The notes below the pieces were generated by a model. The model did not search any database, was not told the DNA's origin, and saw nothing but the letters and a program-made list of their open reading frames with translations. This document shows positions 52,054-64,000 of a DNA stretch of 64,000 bases, one piece after another (within the stretch, counting starts at the first letter, position 1; each line of letters starts with the position of its first letter). A program made the position numbers and the translations under genes. Source of the DNA: Tanytarsus gracilentus. Lineage: Eukaryota; Arthropoda; Insecta; Diptera; Chironomidae. The stretch is taken from the NCBI GenBank assembly GCA_038502055.1, contig JAXRKN010000042.1, positions 3,906,001-3,970,000 on the forward strand, in the 5' to 3' direction.

Positions 52054-52845
52054 TTTAACTTTAAAATGAAACTTTTAAATCGACATGTTTTTTTATATAC
52101 GGATTTCTGCGATGCAGTCAGTTAAAATTCTCAAATTATACTAACAAAAGATTTGAAAGTAAGAAATATCATTAATGCAACGTGAGTGGGGTGGGGTGGT
52201 ATACCTTCATGGCTTTTGGTTTTTAAAGTTATTATACACATATTATGTATTACAACAATTATTATTTACAATTTTATGTATATTGTAGATAATGACATGT
52301 TAGACGAGTGAAAAAATAGATACTATAAATTTATGTAGTCAATTATTTTTGTTCTTTTATTATTCGAAAATTTGTGAAAATTGTATGGTAAAAAATTATT
52401 TATTATGTGCAATTTTATTATCTTAACTGCCGCATTTATCTTGAATTAGAAATTCTTAAAAAAATTAGACTATAAAGCAGTCTTGTAAAATATAATCATA
52501 GTTAAGCTATATTAATCCCAAAAATTTAAATCCTGAAACGACAAGTTTTCATACAAATTTAAGTGGAATCGCAAAAAATAAGTAATTAGTAGAAATTAAT
52601 CAGTTTACAATTAGAGCATAAATTTCTTAAAGCTACGATTAACTTAATAAAATGATATGAAATCGTGCCATATAATTAAATATGAGTTATTGATCGATTA
52701 TAACTCTGATAATGTAAATTAAAGCGAAAATTTTTAAGAACATTTTTTGTTTAAAATTTAAAAAGATATTTTCTCTAAGAATAAATAAAACTATTTTTCA
52801 AATGTTTGCAGATATGAACTATTGAACCTACCAAAAAGAGATTCA
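52054..52845. other. Intergenic between the secreted-protein gene and Vang
   Basis: Highly AT-rich, noncoding. It should hold the promoter of the secreted-protein gene and the 3' UTR of Vang. Nothing else is seen. Confidence 0.5.
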
Positions 52846-54707
52846 TCAAACGCTAGTCTCTGAGTTTAAACGAAGTACGAGTTTGCATTTTGGATCGACA
52901 ACTTTTTCTGTGATAGAGAAATAGGGTAATTTACATATTGTCACATGTAAACTTACCTCCCCTTGAACTAATTGAAAAACGAGATTATCATAGATGGGTC
53001 GAGAGAGTAACTCATCACATATCAAGGACCACGACTGATTGTGTCTTTCTTTTTGATTTTGTAGAACTGGATATTCAACAATATAGCACTCGAGAAATGC
53101 TCGTGGTGAAAGATCATTTTTTAGGCAGTGAGCGAGATGTTTCAAAATCGATTCAACACTATGTCTTGGCTGTTGGCGCGTTACACGTAGATACTTTTGA
53201 AGTGCACGAGCAAATGATGGAAAAATTGAAGCCGCAGCTTCATACGAGTCAAGAGTATTCATCGTGTTTTGATCATGAACTCGTTTTATATGTGTAAATG
53301 CCTCTTCCGCTGCAGTTATTAAGCGTGCCCTTCTTTTTTTAACTCTCCTCTCGTATTCATGTTCTTCATAAAATCTTTCATTGTGAGAAGAGTCTCTTCG
53401 TCTAGAACGATCGAAAATACATACATTATTTTAAAATGTATCATTGACAATATTTACCTTGCATGGGCAGCTAAAACTGCTCGCTGACTCTGATGTTGTG
53501 GATGTTGGATTGATGGAATTGATGACGAATCGACATCATATACTTTAAAACTGCTGGAAATGGCCTTTTTTTGTTGCTTCGACAAATGGATGGGGAGAAT
53601 CCTCTCCAAATACGGATTATAGATGCTAAAATTTGCATAATACTGTTGCAATATCCACACGGATGCTCTCTGAATAGAAAATTGACCAATTGTAAAGCTT
53701 TTAGATTCGCCATCCGGTGATCGCACCACTTTAACATAGAACATGGGCTGCAAATGTTTAATCTCGAGAAGAATTACTGTTACGTAGTGAATAAAGAGAA
53801 GGGTGTCACTAAAGTTGATTGCATACGATACTAAAGTCTTATAGTTTGAAGCTTCAGTTCCATCCACGATGGCCTTTGTGATACTCTCGGTGATTTGCAC
53901 GAAGTAAAAGAGCCAGTAGGCAAAAGTGGAAATTAGAACAAGGAGTACAGCAATTGATCGGAAGAGAAAAATCCTTGGCATTGAAGCTGGTGATCTCCGG
54001 AAAAACAAAGCCCACAGCGCTATTGCGAGTAAAATTTGTCGCGTTGTTAGAGTAACGAGAAGTCCTTAAAATTAAAGTAGGTTTCAAGAATTAGAAATCA
54101 TTATATTTATATCCATATATGACACTGTAATCTAATTATTTTCCTAATTATTGGTGACTAGGAAAAAAATTAAAGTTTCAATGAATTCTGTACCTTTACA
54201 CTCAGCATTGCATTCTAATAATTGAACTTTTGTTAATTGATTAATTTCTTCGTTCTGGAACGTTGAAGGAAAAAATCCTAATTTTGGTAGCAACGCCATT
54301 GCGATTGGAGAAATCAGCGATGCAAAACACAAGAGAAAGAGGAGTATGTGTTCAAAGTGTTTTTGACACGGATAGTTTTCGTCAGTTACATTTGGCCAGT
54401 TAACATTTTCCATCGAGAGGCTTTGCTCGGATGTGTTTCCTGTGATGTGAGTCTCAGCTCCCCAATTTGAATCGTCTTGCGGTAATATTTGCACTTCAAT
54501 GACTTCTTGAGTTGAATCCCTCGTATCATCAAGCAAATTAACAGTCGTTTGAAAAGGTGCCATTTGATTTTTTGAAGAACCTGTCTTTCCACTTGACTGA
54601 TTATTATTTCTATGGCGTGAGCGGTTCACTCCAGAATTTCTGCTTTTGTGGGATCTATTATTACTTCTCTCAGATTTTATTGATTCAGTTTCCATTTTAT
54701 TTTCCAT
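52846..54707 (-). CDS. Vang: Vang: Van Gogh/Strabismus planar cell polarity membrane protein
   Basis: Four-pass membrane protein of the core planar polarity pathway that recruits Prickle and pairs with Flamingo and Frizzled across cell borders. Exons (minus): 54707-54194, 54064-53458, 53401-52846; 558 residues, frame intact. The N terminus holds the Ser/Arg-rich cluster that is phosphorylated in the family. Four hydrophobic segments lie at about 118-140, 172-185, 196-215 and 240-262. Then come LLEIKHLQPMFYVKVVRSPDGES, RDSSHNERFYEEHEYERRVKKRRAR, FPSFARALQKYLRVTRQQPRHS and a C-terminal PDZ-binding ETSV. A GTAAGT at 52951-52956 mimics a donor, but reading through keeps the conserved SLHVTICKLPYF block, so no intron is called there. 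Confidence 0.97.
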
Positions 54708-55471
54708 TGTGTGTCACTAATAAATCTATTAGAGTTAATTATTTTTCCTTGTTCGCTTAGAATCATCCGTTGTTTTTTTAGATTTTAGACCAAATGCAAT
54801 TAAATGATTATGGACGACGAAGTTGAAATTTTAATTTATCTATAAAAGTCTGATTTTAAATGTTCAATTTCATTTGCAAACTCAAATTTGTGTGCGTTCC
54901 TGTTATTCTTTAAAGTCAAATACTTGTTTTTAAATGAAAAAGAGATGTAATTTCTAAAAATAAATTATTTGAAGTTGATTTAATGGATATACGGATTTTA
55001 TACTGAGACCATACGAAAATTCTACCATTTCAAAAACGTATAGAGAGTGAATTTAAGCATAAGTTTTTCGTTACAAATTCTATGTTATGAAAAAGTTTAT
55101 TATTTTTCAATTTATTCTTTCTTTTGTTCATAAATTACTTGCAGTTCAGTAATACTTTATTTTTTTTATTTGATCAGGATGCATAAGCGAGATTTATGTT
55201 TGCGAGCATAAAAATTAGATGAGTTAACATAAAGATAGGAAAATGCAAGTTTTCTTTAACAACAGTTATTCAAGAAAAATAACCTTAATTAAGTGCATAT
55301 ATTAGATCTTTAACTACATATTCCATCAAGTACACAACGCCTATAGTCACATATCATAAATTTGCTTTTCTTTAAAACCTATATGCTTAAATCCTAGGCA
55401 TTATATTAAATAAATGGCAGATTTTGTTTTTATGAGTGTGGAACGAAAATATGACGAGTAGTTTTTAAAAT
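54708..55471. other. Upstream region of Vang and 3' region of the ELOVL gene
   Basis: No coding sequence is found. It should contain the Vang promoter and leader and the elongase 3' UTR. AT-rich with no clear motif. Confidence 0.45.
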
Positions 55472-56910
55472 TTAATTTTTGGTAGTGAGTTTTCTCTCCT
55501 GCATTCCATTGCTATTGATGTAATAATCGGAAGCTTTCGAATGATGTCCATTTGGAATGGAATTATCTAGTCTCTTTCCCTTAGATTCGGCCGCCTACAA
55601 TTATTTCAAATTTAGAATAAAGAGATACTTAGCAATTTTCGAATTTCTCACCCTTCTTTTACTTTTGTAGGATTGGTTGTAAAACTCTCTGAACAAAAGG
55701 AAGAACATAATTGCATGCAGGCCAATCCACCAAACGAATGCTTTCGGGTAATCACAGTCAATGAAGAGCAGTTGAAAGGCGTGTAGCATAATTAATATAA
55801 ACTGAATCATTTGTAAAGCTGTTAGATATTTTTTCCACCAAAGAAACTTTTGATATTGAGGGCCCATTGCCGAGAGTAAATAGTAAGTATACATGACGAT
55901 GTGAACGAATGAATTTGCCCAACCAAAAAAAGTTGAATGTCCTCCTGGACAAAATTTTACTCCAAACCAGACTTAAAAAGAAGTTAACAATGGATGTTAC
56001 TAGTAAATACGTATTAAAATTATTTAATTTTTACCTGACATTGGCATAACCCCATGATGAACGATATGCAGAAGAGAAATTTGGGAAATTTTTTTTCGTA
56101 GTACAAAAAATATCTAGAAAAATATTAATGTTTACTAAAAATAAATTTAACTGAGTATTTAAGTATTTACGGTATCAAAAAATTCTGTAAATTTTGAGAA
56201 AAAGTACCACCAACAAGCGTGAACCATCTACAAAGAAAAATTGATACATTATTGGGGACTTTTTTAAGCTCACATGCTTGAATTTTCGTGTGCCTCGTTG
56301 AAGTTAGGAATCCTTACTTTTAGTTATAGGAAAACTCGTGGAAATAAATTTTTAATTTTAGCAAATTTGCAAATGGAACCAACAAATTGTTTATAGAGTC
56401 AGACACAGATTGAATATATTCGGCTACACTTAAAATTTGAAAAGGGTACTTACCCTTATTGTTCTAGGACTGTTTCCATAGTCAACTGGTTGACAGCGAA
56501 AATTGTAATCTCCAGTTAACCACCCAGAGATTCCAATCTAAAATTTGTTAAAACGGGGTAAATAGTAAATATAACTTTAAAGAAAGAGATCGAAGATCTA
56601 CCTCATAAAAAAGCCAAACGCTAAAAATTACTTGAAACAAATTATATATGATTAAAGCGTTTTTCAGGTGAAATGGTTTCCTATTTTCCATCAGTTTCGG
56701 ACCCAAATACTTGACTACATAGACATAGCCTAGACAAATCCCCAAAGTGTGAAATGGCGTAGACATCAATGGAAAATCCTTTGTGCGTGAATCTAAAATG
56801 CATTAAACAAATTAGTTCTATTTAATATTTTATTATTGCTTGCAATGATTACCTGCGTATTTCTCCATATAGTAATGCATACTATCGATGTACTTCATAA
56901 TTAAAGCCAT
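55472..56910 (-). CDS. ELOVL very-long-chain fatty acid elongase (ELOVL1/7-like)
   Basis: ER membrane condensing enzyme that joins malonyl-CoA to long acyl-CoA, the first step of each elongation cycle. Coding exons (minus): 56910-56853, 56792-56602, 56537-56454, 56227-56171, 56113-56035, 55971-55652, 55594-55472; 303 residues, frame intact. It has the family boxes: MKYIDSMHYYMEKYAD, YNFRCQPVDYGNSP, KFTEFFDTIFFVLRKK, the histidine box HIVHH, and NSFVHIVMYTYYLLSAMGP. Several hydrophobic spans fit seven membrane helices. The tail ends in a basic, polar stretch (KSKRRAAESKGKR). An acceptor just 5' of the ATG (exon begins at 56913) shows that an untranslated first exon lies upstream, probably the one ending at 57232. 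The exact ortholog among the many insect elongases was not determined. Confidence 0.93.
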
Positions 56911-57231
56911 TACCTGTTAAAAATTGATAACTTAAGTTGATAACAAAGAACAAACATATGTAATATGTGTTCAATAAAGTTTGTCTGTAATATTCTTGTT
57001 TAAAATTTAAAGCTGAAAGTTTATTGGAGCATATTATTTACTAAAGGTTTTAATTTACTAGAAAGTTGTATTTTATTAGACAGCTTTCATTTAAAAAAAT
57101 GTATTTCAGGAAAATAAAAATATCGATCGTATCGTTTGATAAGAAAATATAATAATAAACCTTTTGCTTTAAGATGTTCAAAGTTAACTTTTAATTTATT
57201 GAATTTAAATTATGAAAAGGTTCTTACTTAC

Positions 57232-57340
57232 CGGCTTGATGTGTACTTTATGTTTCTTCTTCTTCAGATGCTTATATAATAAAAATTGTAAAAAAATTGT
57301 TTTCTCGAGAATAAATTGCACTTCAATTCTCTTTTGCGCT
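57232..57340 (-). other. Probable untranslated first exon of the ELOVL gene
   Basis: A donor GTAAGTAAG on the minus strand follows position 57232. Splicing to the acceptor at 56914-56915 places the exon three bases upstream of the elongase ATG. The transcription start is not defined, so the right edge is a guess. Confidence 0.4.
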
Positions 57341-57657
57341 AAAGAAAGAGCACCGAGCTCGCTGTAATTGCCGTAATTAAACAACTTTAGTTGTAATAAT
57401 TTTACTTTATCTCAATTATTTTGTACACCTTTGGCGCCTTGTTAAATTTTGTCACAATTTTAGAAAAGTGAATCTTCAAACGTCAAAAAATAATTCTCCC
57501 TACAAAAAAAAAGAGATGGATAACTTTTTTGCGTGACGTGTCTGATGAAAAATTGCAGTATATGTTCAAACAAATTTGAGCAACGATTTAAATTTAAAAA
57601 ACCGGCGATGCAGTTATTTTTATTATAAGTTTTTATTATGCGTGGATAAATTTCAAA

Positions 57658-58906
57658 TTAAACTAAATGTTTCGTTAGAATAAATGGAAGTAAAAATTGC
57701 AAGAGAGCGAATATGAATAAGAAATAAAGTTTACGTTTTCTTCCGAGAGTATGATCAAATTGATTTCCTTGACTATAAGGTGCCTGAGCAGCAGTCTGAA
57801 TTGGCTCACTCAAAACTTTTGCTTTCAGTGTTCGCAACTACAAGAAAAAGAATAAACTAAAATAGTGTATGCTTTAAATAAAAAAAGTAAAGACATATTT
57901 ACCAAGAAGAAAGCCAACGTTGCACCACAGTAAAAAAGTCCAATCCAATAACCACCAGAAAACAGCATGCTGAAACAAAGAATGACCACAATACTTGCGT
58001 ATTTGTATCCAGAAAATGCGACCAGATCTAATGTCCTAAGATTTGTTTGAATATTTGTAACGTATAAAGTAATTGTGTAGACGATTAGCTCGAAAATGTT
58101 GTAGGCGAGGGCACTCGACGCCTGGATTCCCAATTGTTCTGGTGAGAAACGTTCCTGCATTCCGAGCATGAAACCCGCCAAAACAATATAAGTAATATAA
58201 CTCATAGTCGGTATGTACAAGTCAGGTGCATTAATATCATATCGCGGCTGCACAGGTTGATCTAATAATTAATCATTTAGTATAAAAACTTCAAGATTAT
58301 CATTTTCCTTTACCTTGGTCAAATTTGAGAGACCAATCTCTCTGCACGAATGGAAAGAAAATAAGTCGCAGCTTGTTCAACACGTAGCGATTATCGACCG
58401 CAAAGTAGTACTTTAGTTTACTAACTGAAACATATTTTTCAAACTCCTTATGAACGAGCTCTTTACCTTGATCGGCTAATTTCAATGCCATGTCCTGAAC
58501 AATTGGTTGTTGAAACATTGCGAAATTAGGTTGTCCTGTTCCCTGTGTTTGGGGCTGATATGACATATCAAATTGAGCCATTGGTTGTTGTTGTTGATGA
58601 TGATTCGAGTTTGAATATTGAAACTCAGGTTGATACTGCTGTTGAGGGTAATTTAAAGGACTCGTATTGGGTGTGTAAAAATTAGCTGGAGATTGTTGCA
58701 TATTATTGTTAATTCCTTGAAAGTTTTGATTAGGTGTCAGCGATGCTTGATTTATTATTTGTGAACCTCCAAGAGCGTTTACATCACTCACTCTTTTTGC
58801 CTTTTTCCCAGGTCCAGCTGTAAGAATTTTGGTATAGAAAATGAAGGAAGGCCGCAATGTTTTATTTCAATTACTTACATGGACGAGAATTTGCATTATA
58901 ACTCAT
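57658..58906 (-). CDS. Yif1: Yif1: Golgi/ER-exit membrane protein, partner of Yip1
   Basis: Multi-pass protein of early secretory membranes that works with Yip1-family proteins in ER-Golgi transport. Exons (minus): 58906-58879, 58817-58314, 58261-57903, 57837-57658; 356 residues, frame intact. The cytosolic N terminus is rich in Gln, Asn and Pro (several QQ runs), then comes the conserved block MALKLADQGKELVHKEFEKY, LKYYFAVDNRYVLNKLRL and the YIF1 membrane domain with about five hydrophobic spans. The last span ends close to the C terminus (FILTKHLV), as is usual. A TTTATT signal lies at 57619-57624, about 35 bases past the stop. Exo84 follows upstream on the same strand with only 188 bases between its stop and this start. 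Confidence 0.95.
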
Positions 58907-59094
58907 ATTTTAGATAAATAATTAAAAAGTAGAAAATAAAGTTTTTCCGATGATGATGATTTGGATGTTGCTCAAAAAATGTTGTTCAGATTTAAATTTT
59001 AAAAATTCGTTTGTTTTAGGCGGCAAATTCAAAAATCTTGGTATATAAAGGCATTTTATTAATATATAGGTATTAATTAATTAATTGAAATAAA

Positions 59095-61341
59095 TTACAA
59101 GTCAATATAAATGTTGCGCTGCTTTGGCTTCGGAGCTCTGAATTGAGATGCTATTTCCTCCAAATATCGACATTCGTTGTCACTTATCTTCTTGAAATTT
59201 TCCATTACTTTCTCGAGCAAAATTTCCGTCAGAAATGATTTGTTTTTTGCAACAAAATTCAACTAAAATTAAACATTTTAGAAACTTAAGGATACACATG
59301 AGATGCCTATACTTACATCAATGTTTTGCTGTGTCGGAAGTGGCTTCAAATTATAATGAGCCAAAAAAATGTCTCTTAAAATCTTATCTATTCTTGTATA
59401 ATCTGAATTTTTTGCAATAAGAGAAAAGCTTTCTGTAACTTTAAGGAAAAGCCGGCAAAATTGAACTGTCGATTGACTAAGGGTTAAATAAATTTCCCCA
59501 GCAACGAATTCCTCCAAACTGATGCCTAAAGCGTGAAACTCCTTCAACAAATTTCTCATGCTATTTTCAACCTTATAAGGCTGCCAGCTGTCTTCTGTTC
59601 GATTAATCGTCTCAATTAGTCGCTGCTTTGATTCTTCCATGAGGACCTCCAAGGGCGCGCGAAGTAAACCCTCCATATAATACGACAAGTCTAAACCTAT
59701 TTCTGTCAGCCGAGAACATGGCGTTCGAACATTTTCAACAATTTTCGCGACTACTTCCATATTTGTTCCTTTGAGAAAATGTTTAATAAGTTGTTGCGTA
59801 AAATAATTTAATTCATCATTGCTCCAAACAATGAGTGCACTCGTGCAAGCTTCATAATTGCGAAAAGCTCGAAGAAATTCACTTGCGACCTAGATTTGCA
59901 AAAGAACATTTTTAAAAGAGGAAACAGGAAGGTAGAATGGCAATACGAACTTGAGCGAGATCACAGAAAAATAGTTCTGAAACGGGCAAATTGTTGCGAC
60001 GAGCTTGTCGCTGAGAGCTTCGCAGACCGACTGATGAAGTTTTTAAAAATATAGCAGCAGCTTCCCGACTCTTATCCATATCGACCAACAATTTTAAAAT
60101 TCGACGCGATGATTTTAGAACAGACTGAAGGTCCCGATTTTTTCCAATGGCAAGTTCATGAAGAAGGACACTTGCCAGGATGGTTTTGAGACCCTTAATT
60201 TTCTCTCCAATCTCCTCGGATCCGGGAAATGTTGCATTCTTTTTCAAGTAGTCTTCACATTTTTGTATTAACAAGTATGAGCCTTCAAAATGTCGCTGTG
60301 CAATTTCAGATTGAATTTCTTCGGGTGATATCCAATCGGGAGGTAAACTTTCAAAAGCATTCAATGGATTTTGTGTTGGACTCATTGTGTTTGTATCACT
60401 GCTGACAGTATCGATTGATGCATTTTGTTTTTGTAATTTTGGAGGCTGTGGTGCTGGTCCTTTTTTCATTTTAGTTGGCAGTCCAACTGAAGATTTCATC
60501 GAAGTTTCAAACTTCTCAATCCATTCTGAGCGCGCGGCAGCATTTATAGTTTGATAAATGCGTGAACCGGTGTTAGTTATAATGTTGATTGCATTTTTTA
60601 CGCCCGTCAACTCCTTTATATTGACAACTGCGATTTTTTTTGTGTCATATTCACATAGAAATTCCAGATTTTTGTCATGTTTAACTTTGGATATGATCAG
60701 GAGATCATTGAACAAAAAGAGATGCGAACGACATATGGGTCTATAGTCATTCGGATCCAATTCAAGAAGAGACCCCTCATGGATAAAAACTTTATCTTCT
60801 AATGCCCTGTTATATCCGCTCATTGCGTTCTTAATTGTATTAAGAGCTTTCTTATTATGTTCCTGTGGGTTCAATGCTGCTTCTTCGACTTCGTCAATAA
60901 TATTCTTCTGATCATCCAATAAAGATTCCTCTTTGAATTGTTCAATCAGATTCTTTTGATCATTGAGTATATGAGAAAGTTGATACATTTCATTCTCGAG
61001 ATCTTAAATAAATTAAAAGGAAATTATATTTTAAAAATTTGTTCACAAAAAACTTTAATGTTATGCTTCTTACGAGATATTTCCTTGGCGGTCTCAATAA
61101 ATTGGGAATAATTTTTGAAAACATTAACCTTTATTTCATTTGAAACGCTTGATCTCTCTTCGATGAGCTTTTTTTTATAATCACTTAAGTCCGAGCCAGC
61201 CACAGCCACAGCTAGAATAATGCAACTTTAAATTTTATCTTGTAATTTTTTTAAAAAAAAACTCTCTGACTAACTTTTAACTAAAGTGTTGACATATTTT
61301 TCCGTATTAAAGTTTTCACTTGAAACATCAACAACATCCAT
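59095..61341 (-). CDS. Exo84: Exo84: exocyst complex component 8
   Basis: Subunit of the octameric exocyst that tethers secretory vesicles at the plasma membrane. Exons (minus): 61341-61275, 61211-61074, 61002-59951, 59889-59317, 59262-59095; 665 residues, frame intact and close to the insect length. The N-terminal part is helical (the region that binds Ral in the family). It is followed by a PH domain (about 140-255: FIHEGSLLELDPNDYRP, LFLFNDLLIISKVKHDK, AARSEWIEKFE), a Pro-rich linker (KKGPAPQPPKLQK), and the C-terminal helical bundle starting at SLPPDWISPEEIQSEIAQRHFEGSYLLIQKCEDYL. The donor after exon 3 is GTTCGT, not the usual GTAAGT, but the joined frame is right. A TTTATT signal lies at 59055-59060. 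Confidence 0.95.
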
Positions 61342-62735
61342 CTTCTTTTTTCCACAATTGAAATTTTTTAAAATCGAATTAAAAAATTAAGATCAGATTG
61401 AATTTTTTCGACGATTTTAATCAAGTTTCTGAACACACTTGGAGAGGGATACCAACTCGGAACTCGGCTAATGTCTGCCGCTTTCGAGTGTTAAAAAGGA
61501 CAACCATTTTGAGCAATCTTAAAAAGATTTAGAAAGAGATTATTAAATTTTTGCTATTAATTATTTTATCAATTGATTTTCGTATCTTATCAAAAAAATT
61601 TAAAATTCATTTGGTTAACGGTTCAAATTTGAATTTTAACGGGGACTCACACTTTCCTGCTAGACAACAAAAAAAAGGAAAAATTTACTGAAAAATTAAT
61701 TTATTTCACAATGAGCTAGTTTAAAGTGAAAAGAAAAAATTATATTCTGTTGCAGTCATTCAAGAAAGTGAAAATTAAAGAATTTGCTTTCCAGACGGTA
61801 AGTTCGACACCATTTTTTCATTTTTATCGATCGAAAAACACAAAGTCTCAGATTAATCTCAGTGGGATTGTGATAAGAAGAGTTTTTAATTGATTTAACG
61901 AACATTCCTTACCGTGTTGATAAAAACTGATTTGTTAAATGTAATAGGGTAAACGTAAAGATCAATATTTTTTCTCAGCGAAAAAAATACCATTTGAAAA
62001 ACTGCCAAAGAAGAAGAAAAACCATGAGTCATCATGTCTCGAATTTTTTCAGAAACGAGCATGGGAAATGGCCAGGAAAATTTTTGTCATTCAAAAGCTT
62101 GAGCAGAATCAATCGTCATTAAAACTCTCTCTCTCTCTCTTTCTCTCCATATATATATAAGTACACTTTTGACGTCATATAATATAAGAGTGTGTAAACT
62201 AAATTATTTCACCACGATCATTTGAAAATAAGGAAATTTTTATATATATATATGCTTAAACTTCGTCACTAATACAGACAAAATGAGATTATTAGATATA
62301 TTTAGAAAAAAAACAAACAAGTCTATGATTGGAGGCACGATCTCATTTTACACCATCATGTGATGTTTTTATTATTGTTTGCTCATTTTAATTTTGTTGA
62401 AAGCACTATAAACAACTTTTTATTGCACAGCATTATTTTAGTTTAAATTACTTGCAAGACATCTGCTTGTAAAGACAAAACTTTTGCCGCGAAAGAAAGC
62501 TGTTTAAAGCCAAAACAAAAATACTATTTATAGCAAGCTAAATAAAATAATTTTAAACGGCTGTTTTTTGGATTGCAGACTTAACTTTTTGATAACTGCA
62601 ACTTGACGCTAAAAAGAGGTTAGCCAATAAAGTTCATTTCGTTTCCCTGTTGTCTTTGGGCGTGTACCAAAGTAAAACGATATCATATAATAAAAAAAAT
62701 GCGTTTCTTTATTTAGGAACTTCAACCAATGCAAT
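61342..62735. promoter_or_regulatory. Divergent Exo84-lipin upstream region with a lipin leader exon
   Basis: Both genes start from this gap. A donor (ACG|GTAAGTTC) at 61797/61798 and an acceptor TTTAG at 62712-62716, just before the lipin ATG, suggest a short untranslated lipin exon ending at 61797 and an intron of about 900 bases. The intron contains a (CT)n run at 62125-62148 and TA runs at 62149-62159 and 62240-62253. Confidence 0.5.
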
Positions 62736-64000
62736 ATGTTGAGCATAGCAAATAAAGTATTTCGGGACTTTAAGGTATGTTTAATATCAAAAATGAAAAG
62801 AAAATTTTTTTCACGAATTCTTTTATAGGAGTTCTATGCAGAAATTAATGCTGCCACACTTACTGGGGCTATAGATGTGATTGTTGTGGAACAACCTGAC
62901 GGTAGTTATCTGTGCTCACCTTTCCACGTTCGATTTGGAAAACTTGGTGTGCTAAGGAGTCGCGAGAAGATCGTAAATCATTAAATTACATATATATAAT
63001 TTAAAAGAAAAGATACATACGAGTACATTTTAGGTAGACATTGAAATCAATGGACAGCCAGTCGGAATCCAAATGAAGTTAGGAGAATCCGGTGAAGCAT
63101 TTTTTGTTGAAGAATGCACTGAAGGTGATCTCCTACCCAATCTTGCTACGTCGCCCATTCCGACAAGTGAATTAACAAACTATGATAGCAACATAAGGTA
63201 TTATTCATTAATTGCTGAAAGCTACTTAGTATCATTTTCAACCAAGCCAAATTTTTGTTGTATTTTTAGTGAGGAAATAAAAATACCTCTTCCGCGGCGC
63301 AATTCTTTTGATCTCTCGACCGACATTTCTCAAAATGAACGCGTGGAAAAATTTGAAAATCAAGTCTCCGATTTTTCTCAGCGGCGACACACTGATAACG
63401 ATTTGGAGCGAAAAGATTTTTCGGCTACCAAGTTGGAGTTTACAACACAAAAACTGCGTCAAGAGTTTGCCGAAAAACAAGACCAACTGTATGATGAGAT
63501 CAAGGAAAAGTTTAATTTGCGTTTCTTGGACGAAAGCCAACAGTTTTGTCCTATTAATGAGGATTCAAAAGACGGTGATGGAGAGACAACTATAGAGAAT
63601 TTAAATGATGCTAAGCAAAAAGATGTGATCGAAAGGAGTGATGAAAAAGGTCTAGTCAGAGATGAAGGTAAACCTTCTCAATCAAAAAAGAAGCGCCGCA
63701 AGAAATCAATGATTAAGAAGAAAAACTCACAGCGCAAGAGTAGCACAAGCAGCTCAGCTAGCTTTGCATCGGATGCCATCGAACAAGAGGAAACGACTTC
63801 AACCTCAAACGATGTCTCTCCCAACACCGAGAATGATATTGCTAAGGAACTAACTTTACCACATGATGATGACGATAATCATAATACAGTTATGATAAAC
63901 AAGCGAGAGCAACTTTCATCAGACATTCATTTTTTTAGTGACGGAGAAGTTGGCACGTCAAAAAGTGCTCATCAGTCTAGGCCGTCATCACCGATTCAAA
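62736..64000 (+). CDS. Lpin: Lipin (phosphatidate phosphatase), 5' part, runs off the window
   Basis: Mg-dependent phosphatidate phosphatase that makes diacylglycerol for fat storage; also a nuclear co-regulator. Exons seen: 62736-62774, 62829-62972, 63034-63197, 63270 to beyond 64000; about 359 residues so far, still open. The N-LIP domain is complete and typical: FYAEINAATLTGAIDVIVVE, CSPFHVRFGKLGVLRSREKI and IQMKLGESGEAFFVEEC. A Glu/Gln-rich stretch follows, then the polybasic patch KKKRRKK (known in lipins for membrane phosphatidate binding and nuclear import) and Ser-rich and acidic stretches. The catalytic HAD domain (DxDxT) must lie outside the window. The ATG is the first after the acceptor and fits the short N terminus of the family. 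Confidence 0.95.

Noticed and set aside
52951..52957. Good-looking donor (GAG|GTAAGT) within Vang
   Set aside because: Reading through keeps a block conserved with vertebrate Vangl proteins up to ETSV; splicing there would remove it.
61620..61640. GGTTCAAATTTG resembling a tRNA B box
   Set aside because: No A box, no cloverleaf and wrong bases after the loop.
1..64000. CRISPR arrays, bacterial operons, ribosomal RNA, viral genes
   Set aside because: None seen; the gene content and introns are those of an insect nuclear genome.

Overview
This window is a piece of nuclear genome from an insect, most likely a fly of the lower Diptera (midge, gnat or sandfly grade). The evidence is strong AT richness, spliced genes with many 55-70 base introns, and proteins that read closest to Drosophila families from memory: Keap1, hephaestus/PTB, Pi3K68D, Van Gogh, Exo84 and lipin. 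The species cannot be fixed from sequence alone. Nothing looks bacterial, viral or CRISPR-like.

Layout. 1-2256 is noncoding. 2257-4978 (+) holds a nine-exon secreted GDSL lipase of the phospholipase B family. 4979-15112 is a noncoding stretch with a 1.5 kb inverted-repeat element at 8910-10441. 15122-24053 (+) is hephaestus, the polypyrimidine-tract-binding protein, with a 34-base exon that keeps the reading frame of RRM3, a CU microsatellite in its own intron and a candidate second first exon. 24054-29480 is an AT-rich desert that ends in a small repeat copy.

From 29.9 kb the genes are dense: Keap1 (-), Coq3 (+), a myotubularin of the MTMR3/4 type (-), a second repeat element (39.17-40.22 kb), class II PI3-kinase Pi3K68D (-), Cbp80 (+), an unrecognised secreted Ser/Thr-rich protein (-), Van Gogh (-), an ELOVL fatty-acid elongase (-), Yif1 (-), Exo84 (-), and the 5' part of lipin (+), which runs off the end. 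For the twelve complete genes I rebuilt the exons by hand; all give an intact frame from start to stop with GT-AG introns. Lipin is open to the window edge.

How genes relate. Most are unrelated housekeeping genes. Two arrangements stand out. A class II PI3-kinase (makes PI3P) and an MTMR3/4 phosphatase (removes PI3P) are neighbours on the same strand, with only a mobile element between them. Pi3K68D and Cbp80 fire in opposite directions from a gap of under 400 bases. Van Gogh, Yif1, Exo84 and the PI3P enzymes all act in membrane traffic or polarity, but nothing shows that they are co-regulated.

The repeats at 8.9-10.4, 29.5 and 39.2-40.2 kb share a unit with a recurring motif (GAGTTCAACGAGGTACATGA) and a common end (GTTACACTAAAAAT). 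They form one dispersed non-autonomous family. I found no new multi-gene system. The best leads are the heph regulatory features, the repeat family with its 17-base minisatellite, and the unrecognised 610-residue secreted protein.
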